DNA of 64,000 nt from Paenibacillus sabuli (GTDB lineage: Bacteria > Bacillota > Bacilli > Paenibacillales > Paenibacillaceae): positions 62,001 to 126,000 of the forward strand of contig NZ_JACXIZ010000014.1 in assembly GCF_014705605.1 (NCBI RefSeq), given 5' to 3'. The notes below the pieces were generated by a model. The model was not told the origin of the DNA. It worked only from the letters and a program-made list of their open reading frames with translations, and ran no database searches. Positions 18,398 through 26,965 of this stretch are shown piece after piece (position 1 is the first letter of the stretch; every line of letters begins with the position of its first letter). The position numbers and the translations under genes are program-made.

Positions 18398-19567
18398 CTA
18401 ATACTCCCTCGTCTGAGCCAGATAATGCTCGAGATTGGCCTGAATTTCCTCGACCGAGTCGCCGCCGAACTTCTCCAGGAAGGCACGGGCGACCTCCCAG
18501 GCGACGACGTTCTCCATGACGACGCTCGCCGCCGGCACGGCGCAGCTGTCGGAGCGCTCGACCTGCGCGGTGAACGGCTCCTTGGTGTCGATATCGACGC
18601 TGCGCAGCGGCTTGTACAGCGTCGGGATCGGCTTCATGACGCCGCGCACGACGATCTGTTCGCCGTTGGTCATGCCGCCTTCGAAGCCGCCCAGCCGATT
18701 GCTCAGCCGATGATAGCCCTTCGCCTCGTCGTAGGCGATCTCGTCATGCACCTGCGAGCCGCGCAGTCGCGCCGCCTCGAAGCCGATGCCGATCTCGCAG
18801 CCCTTAAAGGCATTGATCGAGACGACCGCCTGCGCGATGCGACCGTCCAGCTTGCGATCCCATTGCACATGGCTGCCGAGTCCGATCGGCACGCCCTCGA
18901 CAATGCATTCGACGATCCCGCCGATCGAATCGCCCTCGGCCTTGACCTGATCGATATGCGCGGTCATTTTGGCCTCGGTCTCCTTGTCGACGACGCGGAC
19001 CGGCGATTCCTCGGTCGCGCGGATCAGTTCGTCAACCGGCAGCTGGTTCGGCGGGGCTTCGATCTCCCCGATCCGGATCACCTGGCCGGCTACCTTGATG
19101 CCGAAAGCCGCCAGCAGCTGTCGCGCCATCGCGCCGCACGCGACGCGGGCCGCGGTCTCGCGCGCGCTGGAGCGCTCCAGCACGTTGCGCAGATCCTTCA
19201 GGTTGTACTTGAGCCCGCCATTCAGATCGGCGTGTCCGGGACGCGGCCGATGGACGCGCCGCTTGGCTTCGTCTCCGCCCTCGATCGGCTCGATGTTCAT
19301 GACCGAGGTCCAGTGCGTCCAGTCTTTGTTCTCGACGATCAGCGCGACCGGCGCTCCGGTCGTACGGCCATGCCGCACGCCGCCGACAATGCTCGCCGTG
19401 TCCTTCTCGATCTGCATGCGGCGGCCGCGGCCGTGGCCCTTCTGGCGCCGATGCATTTGAAAATTCAATTCCTCAAAATCAAGAGTCAGATTGCTCGGCA
19501 ATCCTTCAATAATAGCAGTCAGCTGCGGGCCGTGCGTCTCCCCCGCGGTCAAGTAGCGTAAGCTCAA
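18398..19567 (-). CDS. aroC: Chorismate synthase
   Basis: FMN-dependent last step to chorismate (called aroF in B. subtilis). The 389-residue protein has [25 protein letters not shown] and the central [14 protein letters not shown]. The start codon is TTG at 19567, supported by GGAGGAGG 8 nt upstream; no ATG fits. It leads the aroC-aroB-aroH operon behind the promoter at 19614-19642. Confidence 0.96.
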   Translation of the reverse strand: MSLRYLTAGETHGPQLTAIIEGLPSNLTLDFEELNFQMHRRQKGHGRGRRMQIEKDTASIVGGVRHGRTTGAPVALIVENKDWTHWTSVMNIEPIEGGDEAKRRVHRPRPGHADLNGGLKYNLKDLRNVLERSSARETAARVACGAMARQLLAAFGIKVAGQVIRIGEIEAPPNQLPVDELIRATEESPVRVVDKETEAKMTAHIDQVKAEGDSIGGIVECIVEGVPIGLGSHVQWDRKLDGRIAQAVVSINAFKGCEIGIGFEAARLRGSQVHDEIAYDEAKGYHRLSNRLGGFEGGMTNGEQIVVRGVMKPIPTLYKPLRSVDIDTKEPFTAQVERSDSCAVPAASVVMENVVAWEVARAFLEKFGGDSVEEIQANLEHYLAQTREY

Positions 19568-19613
19568 TCGATGTTCCTCCTCCAGAATGAAAACGGCCTA
19601 AATATCTTTGCTC

Positions 19614-19642
19614 ATTATAGTACAGCCCTGACGGTTTGACAA
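19614..19642 (-). promoter_or_regulatory. Predicted promoter of aroC-aroB-aroH
   Basis: TTGTCA (19642-19637) and a perfect TATAAT (19619-19614) with a 17-nt spacer, about 50 nt upstream of the TTG start. The terminator at 19703-19748 insulates it from upstream genes. Confidence 0.8.
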
Positions 19643-19702
19643 GGAATGCAAGGCCCGTGCATATGGCGGAGAACCCCGGCCCGCAAGGGCTCCTCCCTTT
19701 TT

Positions 19703-19748
19703 AAAAGGCCGCTCGGAACGCAGTCCTGAGACTGTTTCCCGAGCGGCC
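19703..19748 (-). terminator. Terminator after the 55-residue protein gene
   Basis: GGCCGCTCGG and CCGAGCGGCC (19748-19739 and 19716-19707) form a 10-bp stem enclosing an inner CAGTC/GACTG hairpin, followed on the minus strand by TTTT. Confidence 0.75.
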
Positions 19749-19788
19749 GTGGGGCACGGAGCGATTCGTTTGGTACGGTGGCTCGCTG

Positions 19789-19956
19789 TCAGCTGCCAAC
19801 CGATCGGCTGCGCGCATGCGCCTGGGCATCCGCACCAGTATACAGATCGTCGATCAGCTTTGCCAGCCGGGCGCTGTCGATGCCCAGAATTTGTGCGCAC
19901 TCCTGAAGCGTAATCGTGCCGTGGCGGTAAGCTGCGATGACCTTTTGCTTATCCAT
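19789..19956 (-). CDS. 55-residue protein with a helix-turn-helix-like core
   Basis: A small gene with an ATG at 19956 and GGAGGATGAAGC just upstream, followed by a clear terminator. The protein begins MDKQKVIAAYRHGTITLQEC and continues AQILGIDSARLAKLIDDL, a pattern like the helix-turn-helix of small DNA-binding proteins or SpoIIID/sigma region 4 fragments. The C-terminal tail is Ala, Arg and Ser rich. It lies between cheR and the aro operon, and I do not recognise a family. A frame this tight around RBS and terminator is likely real. Confidence 0.65.
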   Translation of the reverse strand: MDKQKVIAAYRHGTITLQECAQILGIDSARLAKLIDDLYTGADAQAHARSRSVGS

Positions 19957-20030
19957 GCTTCATCCTCCAACTCTTGTGGCGTTGCTGCTTCTCAACAGTA
20001 TTGGAGAATTGCGGAGAACCTATACGAGAA

Positions 20031-20813
20031 TTACAAGAGCTTGCGTCGGTAGAAAAACGTCTCGACCGATTCCAGTTCGTATTGCGCGGGCGAAAAAATT
20101 TGCTCCGTGCTGCCGACGAACAGCAATCCGCCGGGTCTGAGCGCGCGTGCAAAGTTGCGATACAGCGTATGCTTCGCCTCTTCGGTAAAATAGATCATCA
20201 CATTGCGGCACACGATGAGATCGAACGGGCCGCCGAATCGGTCGTGGAGCAGATTGTGCTGTTGAAAACGCACGCTCCGCTTGAGCTTGTCGTCCACGCG
20301 AAAGCCAAGCTCGCACGGCTTGAAATAAGCGTCCATGTAGGGCGGTGGAACATCGCGCACGGAGCGCTCGGGGTATTCACCGTGTTGAGCCCGCGTCAGT
20401 ACGTTGCTGTCCAGGTCGGTAGCGAGCAGCGTCGAACGTCCGAGGACGCCGAGCTTGTCCAGAATCATCGCCAGCGTATACGGTTCCTCGCCGGTCGAGC
20501 AGGCCGCGCTCCAAATGCTGGGCCGGGCGTTGTCGCGCAGCAGCTCCGGCATGAAGCGCTGCTCCAGCGTGACCCAGCGGCTGGGATTGCGCCAAAATTC
20601 GGATACATTGATCGTCATGCGATCCAAAAACTCATGCATCAGCTTGGCGTCGCCCTGCAAGGCCTCCATATAAGCTTTAAAGGTTGGATACCCGTGCTTG
20701 CTGCGCAGCGTCGTCAGCCTGCGCTTCATTTGCGCCTCTTTGTATAAAGCCAAGTCGATTGCTGTTTTTTCTTTTATGCGTTTGACAAACCATGCGAAGT
20801 CCTGGTCCTCCAC
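20031..20813 (-). CDS. cheR: CheR chemoreceptor methyltransferase
   Basis: Methylates glutamates of chemotaxis receptors using S-adenosylmethionine. The 260-residue protein has the all-helical N-terminal CheR domain (about 1-75) and the SAM-binding domain with SAACSTGEEPYTLA, DLIVCRNVMIYF and GGLLFVGSTEQI. The start is a GTG at 20813 with GGGGGAG upstream. As in B. subtilis it sits between ndk and the aro genes, away from the flagellar cluster. Confidence 0.95.
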   Translation of the reverse strand: MEDQDFAWFVKRIKEKTAIDLALYKEAQMKRRLTTLRSKHGYPTFKAYMEALQGDAKLMHEFLDRMTINVSEFWRNPSRWVTLEQRFMPELLRDNARPSIWSAACSTGEEPYTLAMILDKLGVLGRSTLLATDLDSNVLTRAQHGEYPERSVRDVPPPYMDAYFKPCELGFRVDDKLKRSVRFQQHNLLHDRFGGPFDLIVCRNVMIYFTEEAKHTLYRNFARALRPGGLLFVGSTEQIFSPAQYELESVETFFYRRKLL

Positions 20814-20843
20814 ATCTGCTCCCCCTTGCCATCTGCGTAACGG

Positions 20844-21287
20844 CTAGATCCAATGCTGAATGGAGCGGTCGTAATCGATAAGCTCCTCGGGCTTGAAATA
20901 GAGCGCGATTTCGCGCGCCGCATTTTCCGGCGTGTCCGAGCCATGAATCAGATTGAAATTGGTATGTACGGCAAAATCGGAACGAATGGTGCCAGGCGCT
21001 GCCGCCAGGGCGTCGGTTTTGCCGATCATCGCACGCGTCAGCTCGATTGCGCGGTCTCCGATCCACACCATTGCAAAAACCGGTCCGGACGTAATAAAGG
21101 CAATGAGCGGCGGATAGAAGGGCTTGCCCTCATGCTCCTCGTAGTGCTTGGCGGCCAGCTTGTCATCGAGCACCATGAATTTGGCCGCGGTCAATTGCAG
21201 CCCCTTGCGCTCCAGGCGTCCGACGATTTCACCGATCAGTCCGCGCTGAACACCGTCTGGCTTGATCATCAAAAACGTGCTTTCCAC
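20844..21287 (-). CDS. ndk: Nucleoside diphosphate kinase
   Basis: Equilibrates nucleoside di- and triphosphates by a phospho-histidine intermediate. The 147-residue protein starts at GTG 21287 (VESTFLMIKPDGVQRG), eight bases after GGAG; the longer frame upstream is not conserved. The active-site His is in NLIHGSD. Length is that of the family. Confidence 0.96.
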   Translation of the reverse strand: MESTFLMIKPDGVQRGLIGEIVGRLERKGLQLTAAKFMVLDDKLAAKHYEEHEGKPFYPPLIAFITSGPVFAMVWIGDRAIELTRAMIGKTDALAAAPGTIRSDFAVHTNFNLIHGSDTPENAAREIALYFKPEELIDYDRSIQHWI

Positions 21288-21309
21288 TAGCGATGCTCCT
21301 CTCTCGTAC

Positions 21310-22284
21310 TCAATAGTTGCGTTTGGCGACAAAATTCGCGATGTCGCGCAGATTTTTTTTGGCCGGAATGTCCGGTAGCTTGACCAGGGCATCGATGGCC
21401 TTGGCGATGTAGCGCGCAGCCATTTGCTCCGAATCCGGAATGCCGCGGCTGCTGCGGATCAAGGCAAGCGCCCGCGAGCAATCCGCTTGCGCCCCGGCTT
21501 CGCGGATACCGTCAATCTCCCGCTGCAGTTCGCCTCGCAGCAGCGGGTCGCGCAGCGCGAGCAGTACAGGCAATGTAATATTGCCTTGCCGGATATCGGA
21601 GCCCGGCGGCTTGCCGAGCTGTTTTTCGGTGCCGCACAGATCGAGCAGATCGTCGCGAATCTGAAAGGCCATGCCGACGTTGTAGCCAAAGCGGTAGAGC
21701 GCAAAAGCGTGGCTGCGCTTGCTGCCGGAGGCCAACGCGCCGAGCTGACAGCTCACGGCGATCAACAGCGCCGTCTTGCGGCGAATCCGCAGCAAATAGT
21801 TGCGTACGGTCTGCGTCGTATTGAAAAAATCGCGCACCTGCTCCATCTCGCCGATGCACATCTCCAAAATCGCTTTGGAGAGCGTCTGATGGATTTCCGG
21901 ATTGTTCAGCTCGGTGACAATCGCAAGTGCGTTGGCATAGATATAATCCCCGGTGTACATCGCAATGCGGTTGTCCCACTTCGCCTTGACTGTCGGCTGG
22001 CCCCTGCGCATATCCGCGTCGTCGATCACATCGTCATGGACGAGCGAAGCCATGTGAATGAGCTCAAGCGTGACCGCTACGCGCTGCAGCACATCGAGCC
22101 GATAATCGCCGTACTTGCCCGCCAGCAGCACAAATACAGGACGTATCCGCTTGCCTCCCGCCTTGAGCAAATGCACGGACGCCTCGCTAAGCAGCGCATG
22201 GTCAGAGGTGACGCGCCGCTCGAGCTCGCGCTCAATCGTATTCAGATCGCTTTTCATTTTTGCATACAGATCCATTAGTTTCAT
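21310..22284 (-). CDS. hepT: Heptaprenyl diphosphate synthase component II
   Basis: Catalytic subunit of the two-part prenyltransferase that builds the menaquinone side chain. The 324-residue protein has the first Asp-rich motif HDDVIDDADMRRG, the second DDLLD, and GGKRIRP. The product chain length is inferred from pairing with HepS (25358-26224). Transcribed with the menaquinone genes upstream. Confidence 0.94.
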   Translation of the reverse strand: MKLMDLYAKMKSDLNTIERELERRVTSDHALLSEASVHLLKAGGKRIRPVFVLLAGKYGDYRLDVLQRVAVTLELIHMASLVHDDVIDDADMRRGQPTVKAKWDNRIAMYTGDYIYANALAIVTELNNPEIHQTLSKAILEMCIGEMEQVRDFFNTTQTVRNYLLRIRRKTALLIAVSCQLGALASGSKRSHAFALYRFGYNVGMAFQIRDDLLDLCGTEKQLGKPPGSDIRQGNITLPVLLALRDPLLRGELQREIDGIREAGAQADCSRALALIRSSRGIPDSEQMAARYIAKAIDALVKLPDIPAKKNLRDIANFVAKRNY

Positions 22285-22305
22285 TCGTTCACCTATGTCA
22301 CATTA

Positions 22306-23142
22306 TTAGGACCATTCCTGCATGTCCGGAACCCGCTCGAGCAGCCCCAGCTCGACGGCATAACGACAGTACAGCTCCAGACCGCTTCGCTGCGACGCCC
22401 CGAAATCGTACGTCAATCCGGCAAAATAACGCCGCCAATAGTCCGGCTCACCGCCAAGCGTCGCGCATGCTTTGGATATGAGCGGCTCCGGATCGGACAG
22501 GCTGCGCTGCTTGCTCGCCAGCAGCGCCTCGTGCATGGCAGCAATGCGGGCATGGCCGAGGCGCGCAGCGGCATCGCGGCGCAAGGCCAGCAGCGCAAAT
22601 GTCATGCCGTGCCCGGTCCATTCGCGCCACAATTCGCCCAGGTCGACGACCTCGTAGCCCGTATCGCGCCATGAGGCTCTGATCGCCGAATCGCCGATCA
22701 GGAGCGCGGCGTCGGCCTGCTCCAGCATCGTCTCCAGCTCCGGCTCCATCACCGCATACGCCGGCTGCGCCCCGTATCGGAGCTGCGCGATGATTTTCAG
22801 CAGGTTCACGGAGGTCGCCGAAGTGCTCGTCAGCGCAATCGTGCCGCGCAGCGCCTCCTCGAGCGGCCGCTTCAAAAAGAGCAAAATCGATCGAACGCGC
22901 CCTTGCGCGCTGACAGACAGGTCCGGAAGCAGGAAATAGTCGTCGGCGTGCATCGCATAGGCAAAAGAGGAAATTGCGGCCATGTCGATGTCGCCCGCTA
23001 GCAGCAGGCGGTTCAGCCTGCTTGGAACGGCGTAGCGTACCTCGGCCTCCGGCTGCAACAGTCGAGGATCGAAGGTGTGAAAAATCGGCCACACGTTGGC
23101 GTAGTCAATTCTGCCGATTTTCGCCCGATCCGCGCTGTTCAT
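22306..23142 (-). CDS. mqnA: Chorismate dehydratase (futalosine pathway of menaquinone)
   Basis: MqnA turns chorismate into 3-enolpyruvyl-benzoate, the first committed step of the futalosine route. The 278-residue protein begins MNSADRAKIGRIDYANVWP; the family signature at the N-terminus (IGRIDYAN.WP) and STSATSVNLLKI are clear. The fold is that of periplasmic binding proteins, but it has no signal peptide. I use the ATG at 23142, nine bases from GGAG, over the one at 23151. It overlaps ubiX by 38 nt. The other mqn genes are not in the window. Confidence 0.88.
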   Translation of the reverse strand: MNSADRAKIGRIDYANVWPIFHTFDPRLLQPEAEVRYAVPSRLNRLLLAGDIDMAAISSFAYAMHADDYFLLPDLSVSAQGRVRSILLFLKRPLEEALRGTIALTSTSATSVNLLKIIAQLRYGAQPAYAVMEPELETMLEQADAALLIGDSAIRASWRDTGYEVVDLGELWREWTGHGMTFALLALRRDAAARLGHARIAAMHEALLASKQRSLSDPEPLISKACATLGGEPDYWRRYFAGLTYDFGASQRSGLELYCRYAVELGLLERVPDMQEWS

Positions 23143-23758
23143 CTTGCTCATCTCCCCATCTTCTGTACAGATCGTGATCCAGGCCCATGTTGTCGAGTAC
23201 CTTGCCCACCATAAAATCGACCATCTCGTCCATGGACTGCGGTCGGTAATAGAACGCCGGCATCGCCGGAATCAACCGCACGCCGAGGCGGGCGAGCTTG
23301 AGCATATTCTCCAGATGAATCGCGTGAAGCGGCGTCTCGCGCGGAACGAGAACGAGCGGACGCCCTTCCTTCAAGGTCACGTCGGCGGCCCGCGTCAGCA
23401 AATTGTTGGAGGTGCCGTTCGCTATGGAGGACAACGTCCCCATGGAGCAAGGAACCACCACCATGCCGGAAATGCGGAACGAGCCGCTGGCGATGCTCGC
23501 CCCGATATCCGCGTTCAGGTGGAATGTCATTGCGCCGCTGCGCAGCGCCTCTCCAAAATGCTTTTCGAGCGCCGCCTGGCGACGCGAAACCTCCCAGCCA
23601 AGCTCCTCCTTCAGCACGCGCCAGCCCGCTTCGGTCACGACCAGGTGCAAGGATACCCCCGCATCCAGCAGCGCCTGGCACAGACGCACGCCGTAGATCG
23701 CGCCGCTGGCGCCGGTAAAGCCGACTGTCCAGCGCGCGCCATGCACTCGCTTATCCAT
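23105..23758 (-). CDS. ubiX: Flavin prenyltransferase, UbiX family
   Basis: Makes the prenylated FMN cofactor of UbiD-type decarboxylases. The 217-residue protein has FTGASGAIYGVRL, the Ser/Gly-rich VVVPCSMGTLSSIANG and VLVPRETPLHAIHLENM. Its ATG shares one base with the ubiA stop (TAATG). In futalosine-pathway bacteria a UbiX/UbiD-like pair decarboxylates the naphthoate precursor; its place beside mqnA and ubiA fits that role. Confidence 0.9.
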   Translation of the reverse strand: MDKRVHGARWTVGFTGASGAIYGVRLCQALLDAGVSLHLVVTEAGWRVLKEELGWEVSRRQAALEKHFGEALRSGAMTFHLNADIGASIASGSFRISGMVVVPCSMGTLSSIANGTSNNLLTRAADVTLKEGRPLVLVPRETPLHAIHLENMLKLARLGVRLIPAMPAFYYRPQSMDEMVDFMVGKVLDNMGLDHDLYRRWGDEQDEQRGSGENRQN

Positions 23759-24633
23759 TACCACCGGTGCACCACCACCAAATCTATAAGGGTAAACAAA
23801 AAGACCACCATGCTTAACGTGCCGTTCATCGTAAAAAAGGCCGTATTGAGACGTCGGATATCGTGCGGGCGCACAAGGCGATGCTCGTAGAGCAGTATGG
23901 CAATGGCGATCACGGTCCCAGCCAGATAGACCCAGCTAAGATCGGTCAGCCAGAACAATGCCAGCAGCCCGATCGCCGTGACGGCATGCAAGGCTCTTGC
24001 AATCCACAGCGCGCCGGCAATCCCGAATCGCGCCGGAATCGAATGCAGCCCCTCCTTGCGGTCGAATTCGAGGTCTTGACAAGCGTAGACGATATCGAAG
24101 CCCGCCGTCCACAACGACACTGCAACATACAGCAGCAATGCGGTGCCGTCAATCCTGCCCGTCACCGCCACCCAGGCACCTAGCGGCGCCAGCCCGATCG
24201 TCAGGCCGAGGACGATGTGACACAACCATGTGAAGCGCTTGGTATACGAATAAAAAACGAGCATAAACACTGCCAGCGGCAGCAACCGGGCAGCCAGCGG
24301 TTCGAGCTGGAACGCCGAGACCATCAGCAGCACGAGCGAAATAACGATAAAAAGGACCACTTCCTTGGTGCCGATGAGCCCCGAAGGAAGCGCTCGCGGC
24401 GCTGTACGCGGATTGCGGGCATCGATTGCCTTGTCGATCAGCCGATTCAAGCCCATCGCCGCGGTTCTCGCGCCGACCATAGCAAGCAGGATCCACCCGA
24501 TCTCCCCCCACCCCGGCAGCCTCAGCTCCACTGCGACTGCGCCGAGCAGCGCCCCGACAAAGGCGAACGGCAATGCAAAAAGCGTATGCTCGAACTTGAT
24601 CATTTCCAAAAAAACGGCTATTTTGCGTATCAT
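23758..24633 (-). CDS. UbiA-family prenyltransferase (MqnP-like)
   Basis: Membrane enzyme that attaches the polyprenyl chain to the aromatic menaquinone precursor. The 291-residue protein has 7-9 hydrophobic helices and both Asp-rich motifs, NRLIDKAIDARNPRT and DIVYACQDLEFDRKEG. The start is the ATG at 24633, overlapping the ubiE stop by ATGA. The neighbours mqnA and ubiX suggest the MqnP role of the futalosine pathway rather than MenA or ubiquinone synthesis. Confidence 0.88.
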   Translation of the reverse strand: MIRKIAVFLEMIKFEHTLFALPFAFVGALLGAVAVELRLPGWGEIGWILLAMVGARTAAMGLNRLIDKAIDARNPRTAPRALPSGLIGTKEVVLFIVISLVLLMVSAFQLEPLAARLLPLAVFMLVFYSYTKRFTWLCHIVLGLTIGLAPLGAWVAVTGRIDGTALLLYVAVSLWTAGFDIVYACQDLEFDRKEGLHSIPARFGIAGALWIARALHAVTAIGLLALFWLTDLSWVYLAGTVIAIAILLYEHRLVRPHDIRRLNTAFFTMNGTLSMVVFLFTLIDLVVVHRW

Positions 24634-25349
24634 GCCCCTTCTGATCCTTTCATCCCGATATGCAAGGCCGCAATTCCCCCGGTGAGCGGGTACGCGCGCA
24701 CCTGGCGAAGTCCGACTTCCCGATAAATATCGGCCAGCCGGTTCAAATCGGGGAAAGCTGCCAGCGAATCGGGCAACCATTTGTATTGCTCGTAGCGCTT
24801 GGCAAACAGCTTGCCGAGCATCGGGAGCACACGCTGAAAATAAAAATAATAAAGGCCCTTGAACGGCTGCCACGTCGGCTTGGAGAGCTCTAGGCAAACG
24901 ACTTGGCCGCCCGGCTTGACGACGCGCCGCATCTCGCGCAGCACCTGCACGAGGTCCGGCACGTTGCGAAGACCAAAGCCGATCGTCGCATAATCAAAGC
25001 TGTCGTCGGGGAAGGGCAACTGCATCGCATTGCCCTGCACCAGCTCAATCTGCCGATCCATTTCCAGCCGCTCAATTTTTTTGCGCCCGATGTCCAGCAT
25101 ACCCGCGCTGAAATCAAGGCCGACGACGCGCCCGTGCTTGCTCGCCTCGCCGAGCGCGATGGTCCAGTCGCAGGTACCGCAGCACAAGTCGATTGCGCTT
25201 GCGCCTTCCTGGACACCCATCTTGCGCATCGTATAACGCCGCCAAGCTTTGTGTCGGCGAAAACTGAGCAGGTCGTTCATTCTATCATATTTGGGCGCTA
25301 TGCTTTCGAATACCGAATGCACAAACTGCTCCTTGGACTTCGAGTCCAT
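24630..25349 (-). CDS. ubiE: Demethylmenaquinone methyltransferase
   Basis: Last step of menaquinone synthesis: SAM-dependent methylation (menG/menH in Bacillus). The 239-residue protein starts at the ATG at 25349 (MDSKSKEQFVHSVFESIAPKYDRMN) with GAGGTGAGC upstream. Motifs are IDLCCGTCDWTIALG for SAM, FGLRNVPD and CLELSKPTWQPFKGLYYFYF. Confidence 0.95.
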   Translation of the reverse strand: MDSKSKEQFVHSVFESIAPKYDRMNDLLSFRRHKAWRRYTMRKMGVQEGASAIDLCCGTCDWTIALGEASKHGRVVGLDFSAGMLDIGRKKIERLEMDRQIELVQGNAMQLPFPDDSFDYATIGFGLRNVPDLVQVLREMRRVVKPGGQVVCLELSKPTWQPFKGLYYFYFQRVLPMLGKLFAKRYEQYKWLPDSLAAFPDLNRLADIYREVGLRQVRAYPLTGGIAALHIGMKGSEGA

Positions 25350-25357
25350 CGTCTCGC

Positions 25358-26224
25358 TCACCTCGTCTCGTTGAATGCCGGAGCAGGAGCCGCAAGCGGC
25401 CGCAAAAACGACTCGCCGATCACGCGCAGTTCTTGCACGAGCTTGTCCGATTCGATCCGTTCGGCGAGCGATAGCAGATGATCGACCGCATGGCGCAGCC
25501 GGGCGGCCAATCGTCCGCGCAGATCGTATTTGTCGATCAGTTCCCCGACCAGGGACGGCTCGGCGTCCCCGGTCAGCAGTTCGACCTCCTCTTCCGTGCC
25601 TTCCTGCAGCAGTTGCCAATAGCCCCAGCTTTCGGAAAATTGCGCCGTACAGCCGGTACGAGCCATTTCGCCCGACAGGACGTCGCACTCGGACACGCGC
25701 TGCAGCAGCTCCGGCCAAGCCTGTGCGTGGCGCTCGTCGACCAAGTCGCCGAAGACCCTTGGCAGTCCTGAACGAAGCGCGATTCGGGCTTGCATGTAAT
25801 CGTCCGCGCTGACGCGCAGCTGCTTCATTTTGACGTAAAGATTCACCTTGAGTCGATTGACCTCGCTCACAGCCTCGCTGAGTCGGCGTATCATATCGAG
25901 CTGGCCCGCTTGCGCGAGCAAGTGATAAAATCGTCCGCTGAAATAGTCGCCTGCCAGCACCTTGAGCTGGCGGGCGCGCATCGACGATTCGGACGCCGAG
26001 CCCGAATCGGTATCGATCATGTCGTGCGTGTCCATGCCGACCTGCACGAGCGATACGACGAGCGCATACAATTCGCTGTGCTCGGCCGTTTTTCGACCGC
26101 CTCGCAGAAAAACAAATAACAGCCTCACAATGGAATCCGGGAAGCCGGGAAGCTCGGTATGCTTGCGTATCATGTCATAGTCCATATACTTGCGGGCCAT
26201 CTCCGGGATGCGGTAAGGGTTCAT
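25358..26224 (-). CDS. hepS: Heptaprenyl diphosphate synthase component I
   Basis: Non-catalytic partner of HepT. The 288-residue, largely helical protein carries the family pattern (MNPYRIPEMARKYMDYDMI, LVQVGMDTHDMID, ARQLKVLAGDYFSGRFYHLL), which mimics a prenyltransferase core without the DDxxD pair. It leads the hepS-ubiE-ubiA-ubiX-mqnA-hepT-ndk-cheR group; gaps or overlaps are all short. Confidence 0.92.
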   Translation of the reverse strand: MNPYRIPEMARKYMDYDMIRKHTELPGFPDSIVRLLFVFLRGGRKTAEHSELYALVVSLVQVGMDTHDMIDTDSGSASESSMRARQLKVLAGDYFSGRFYHLLAQAGQLDMIRRLSEAVSEVNRLKVNLYVKMKQLRVSADDYMQARIALRSGLPRVFGDLVDERHAQAWPELLQRVSECDVLSGEMARTGCTAQFSESWGYWQLLQEGTEEEVELLTGDAEPSLVGELIDKYDLRGRLAARLRHAVDHLLSLAERIESDKLVQELRVIGESFLRPLAAPAPAFNETR

Positions 26225-26279
26225 AGGTCAAGCCTCCGTACATTGCAGTCGGTCGCGCGCTGCGCTTTATATCTAGCCT

Positions 26280-26288
26280 ATTATAGCA
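26280..26288 (-). promoter_or_regulatory. Extended minus-ten promoter of the menaquinone operon
   Basis: TGCTATAAT on the minus strand, an extended minus-ten with a perfect hexamer, about 56 nt upstream of hepS. The minus-35 region (TAGGCT at 17 nt) is poor, as is common for extended promoters. Confidence 0.55.
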
Positions 26289-26361
26289 CATGTTCGGGCA
26301 GAAGCCTATTTTTGTCCGGGCCGACGGCAGGCGGGCGACAAGCTGCCGCGGAGGCCGCCCG

Positions 26362-26895
26362 CTATCGGTCAAAACGCATACGCCAGGCAGCGGTCCGCGT
26401 CAGGCGCAGACGCTCGTCCCAGCCTCCGCCGAGCACGTCGCGCGCCTGCAGCACCGGCAAAAAATGAAGCGTCTCGTCGCCCTTGCGCACATCCGCCGCC
26501 AGCAGCAGAACGGGCGCCTCGTCCGCAGCGGATGGCGAAGCGGCGAGCACGCGGACCAGCATGCGATCCACATTGTCCGGATAGACGAAGCCGAGCTGCA
26601 GCAGACGCAGCAGGTCCGAGGCCAGCTGCAGCTGCGTTGCATCCGCAGCGGCCTCAAGATCGATCGCCAGCACCGCCTGCTGCCATTGCACCCGCTGCAG
26701 GCGCTGCGACAAGGGCAGCACGGCTAGCCGGTCCACAAGATTGTCGGGGGTGATGCGCGCAGGATGACCCTGAGCCAAGGCCGTTTGCACCCTGCCCCCG
26801 TCCTTCCCCTTCCAGCCCTCCTGAATCGCCGTGAGCGCCAGCATCCCCGATGCCGCCAAGGCGGCGCCGAGAAGCAGCGCGTTTTTGAGGCGCAT
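26362..26895 (-). CDS. Unrecognised membrane-anchored or secreted protein
   Basis: A 177-residue protein starting at the ATG at 26895 with GGAGGGATC upstream. An N-terminal hydrophobic segment (MRLKNALLLGAALAASGMLAL) looks like a signal peptide or anchor without a lipobox. The mature part is rich in Leu, Gln, Arg and Asp, with no Cys or catalytic motif that I recognise. It lies between mtrB and hepS, where B. subtilis has no gene, and behind an unusual inverted repeat. Confidence 0.6.
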   Translation of the reverse strand: MRLKNALLLGAALAASGMLALTAIQEGWKGKDGGRVQTALAQGHPARITPDNLVDRLAVLPLSQRLQRVQWQQAVLAIDLEAAADATQLQLASDLLRLLQLGFVYPDNVDRMLVRVLAASPSAADEAPVLLLAADVRKGDETLHFLPVLQARDVLGGGWDERLRLTRTAAWRMRFDR

Positions 26896-26910
26896 AAGCC
26901 GATCCCTCCG

Positions 26911-26939
26911 TTGTAAACGTCCTATACAACAGTTTACAA
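26911..26939. promoter_or_regulatory. Operator-like perfect inverted repeat
   Basis: TTGTAAAC (26911-26918) and GTTTACAA (26932-26939) are perfect 8-bp arms spaced by 13 nt. They lie directly between the mtrB terminator and the ribosome binding site of the gene starting at 26895. The form is that of a dimer-binding operator. No cognate regulator is identified. Confidence 0.5.
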
Positions 26940-26965
26940 ACAAAAGGAGCAGGCTATGCCTGCTC
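26937..26965 (-). terminator. Terminator overlapping the mtrB stop codon
   Basis: GAGCAGGC-ATA-GCCTGCTC (26965-26947) followed by CTTTTGTTTG on the minus strand. The first two bases of the mtrB TGA (T26966, G26965) border or open the stem. The loop is only three bases. Confidence 0.65.
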
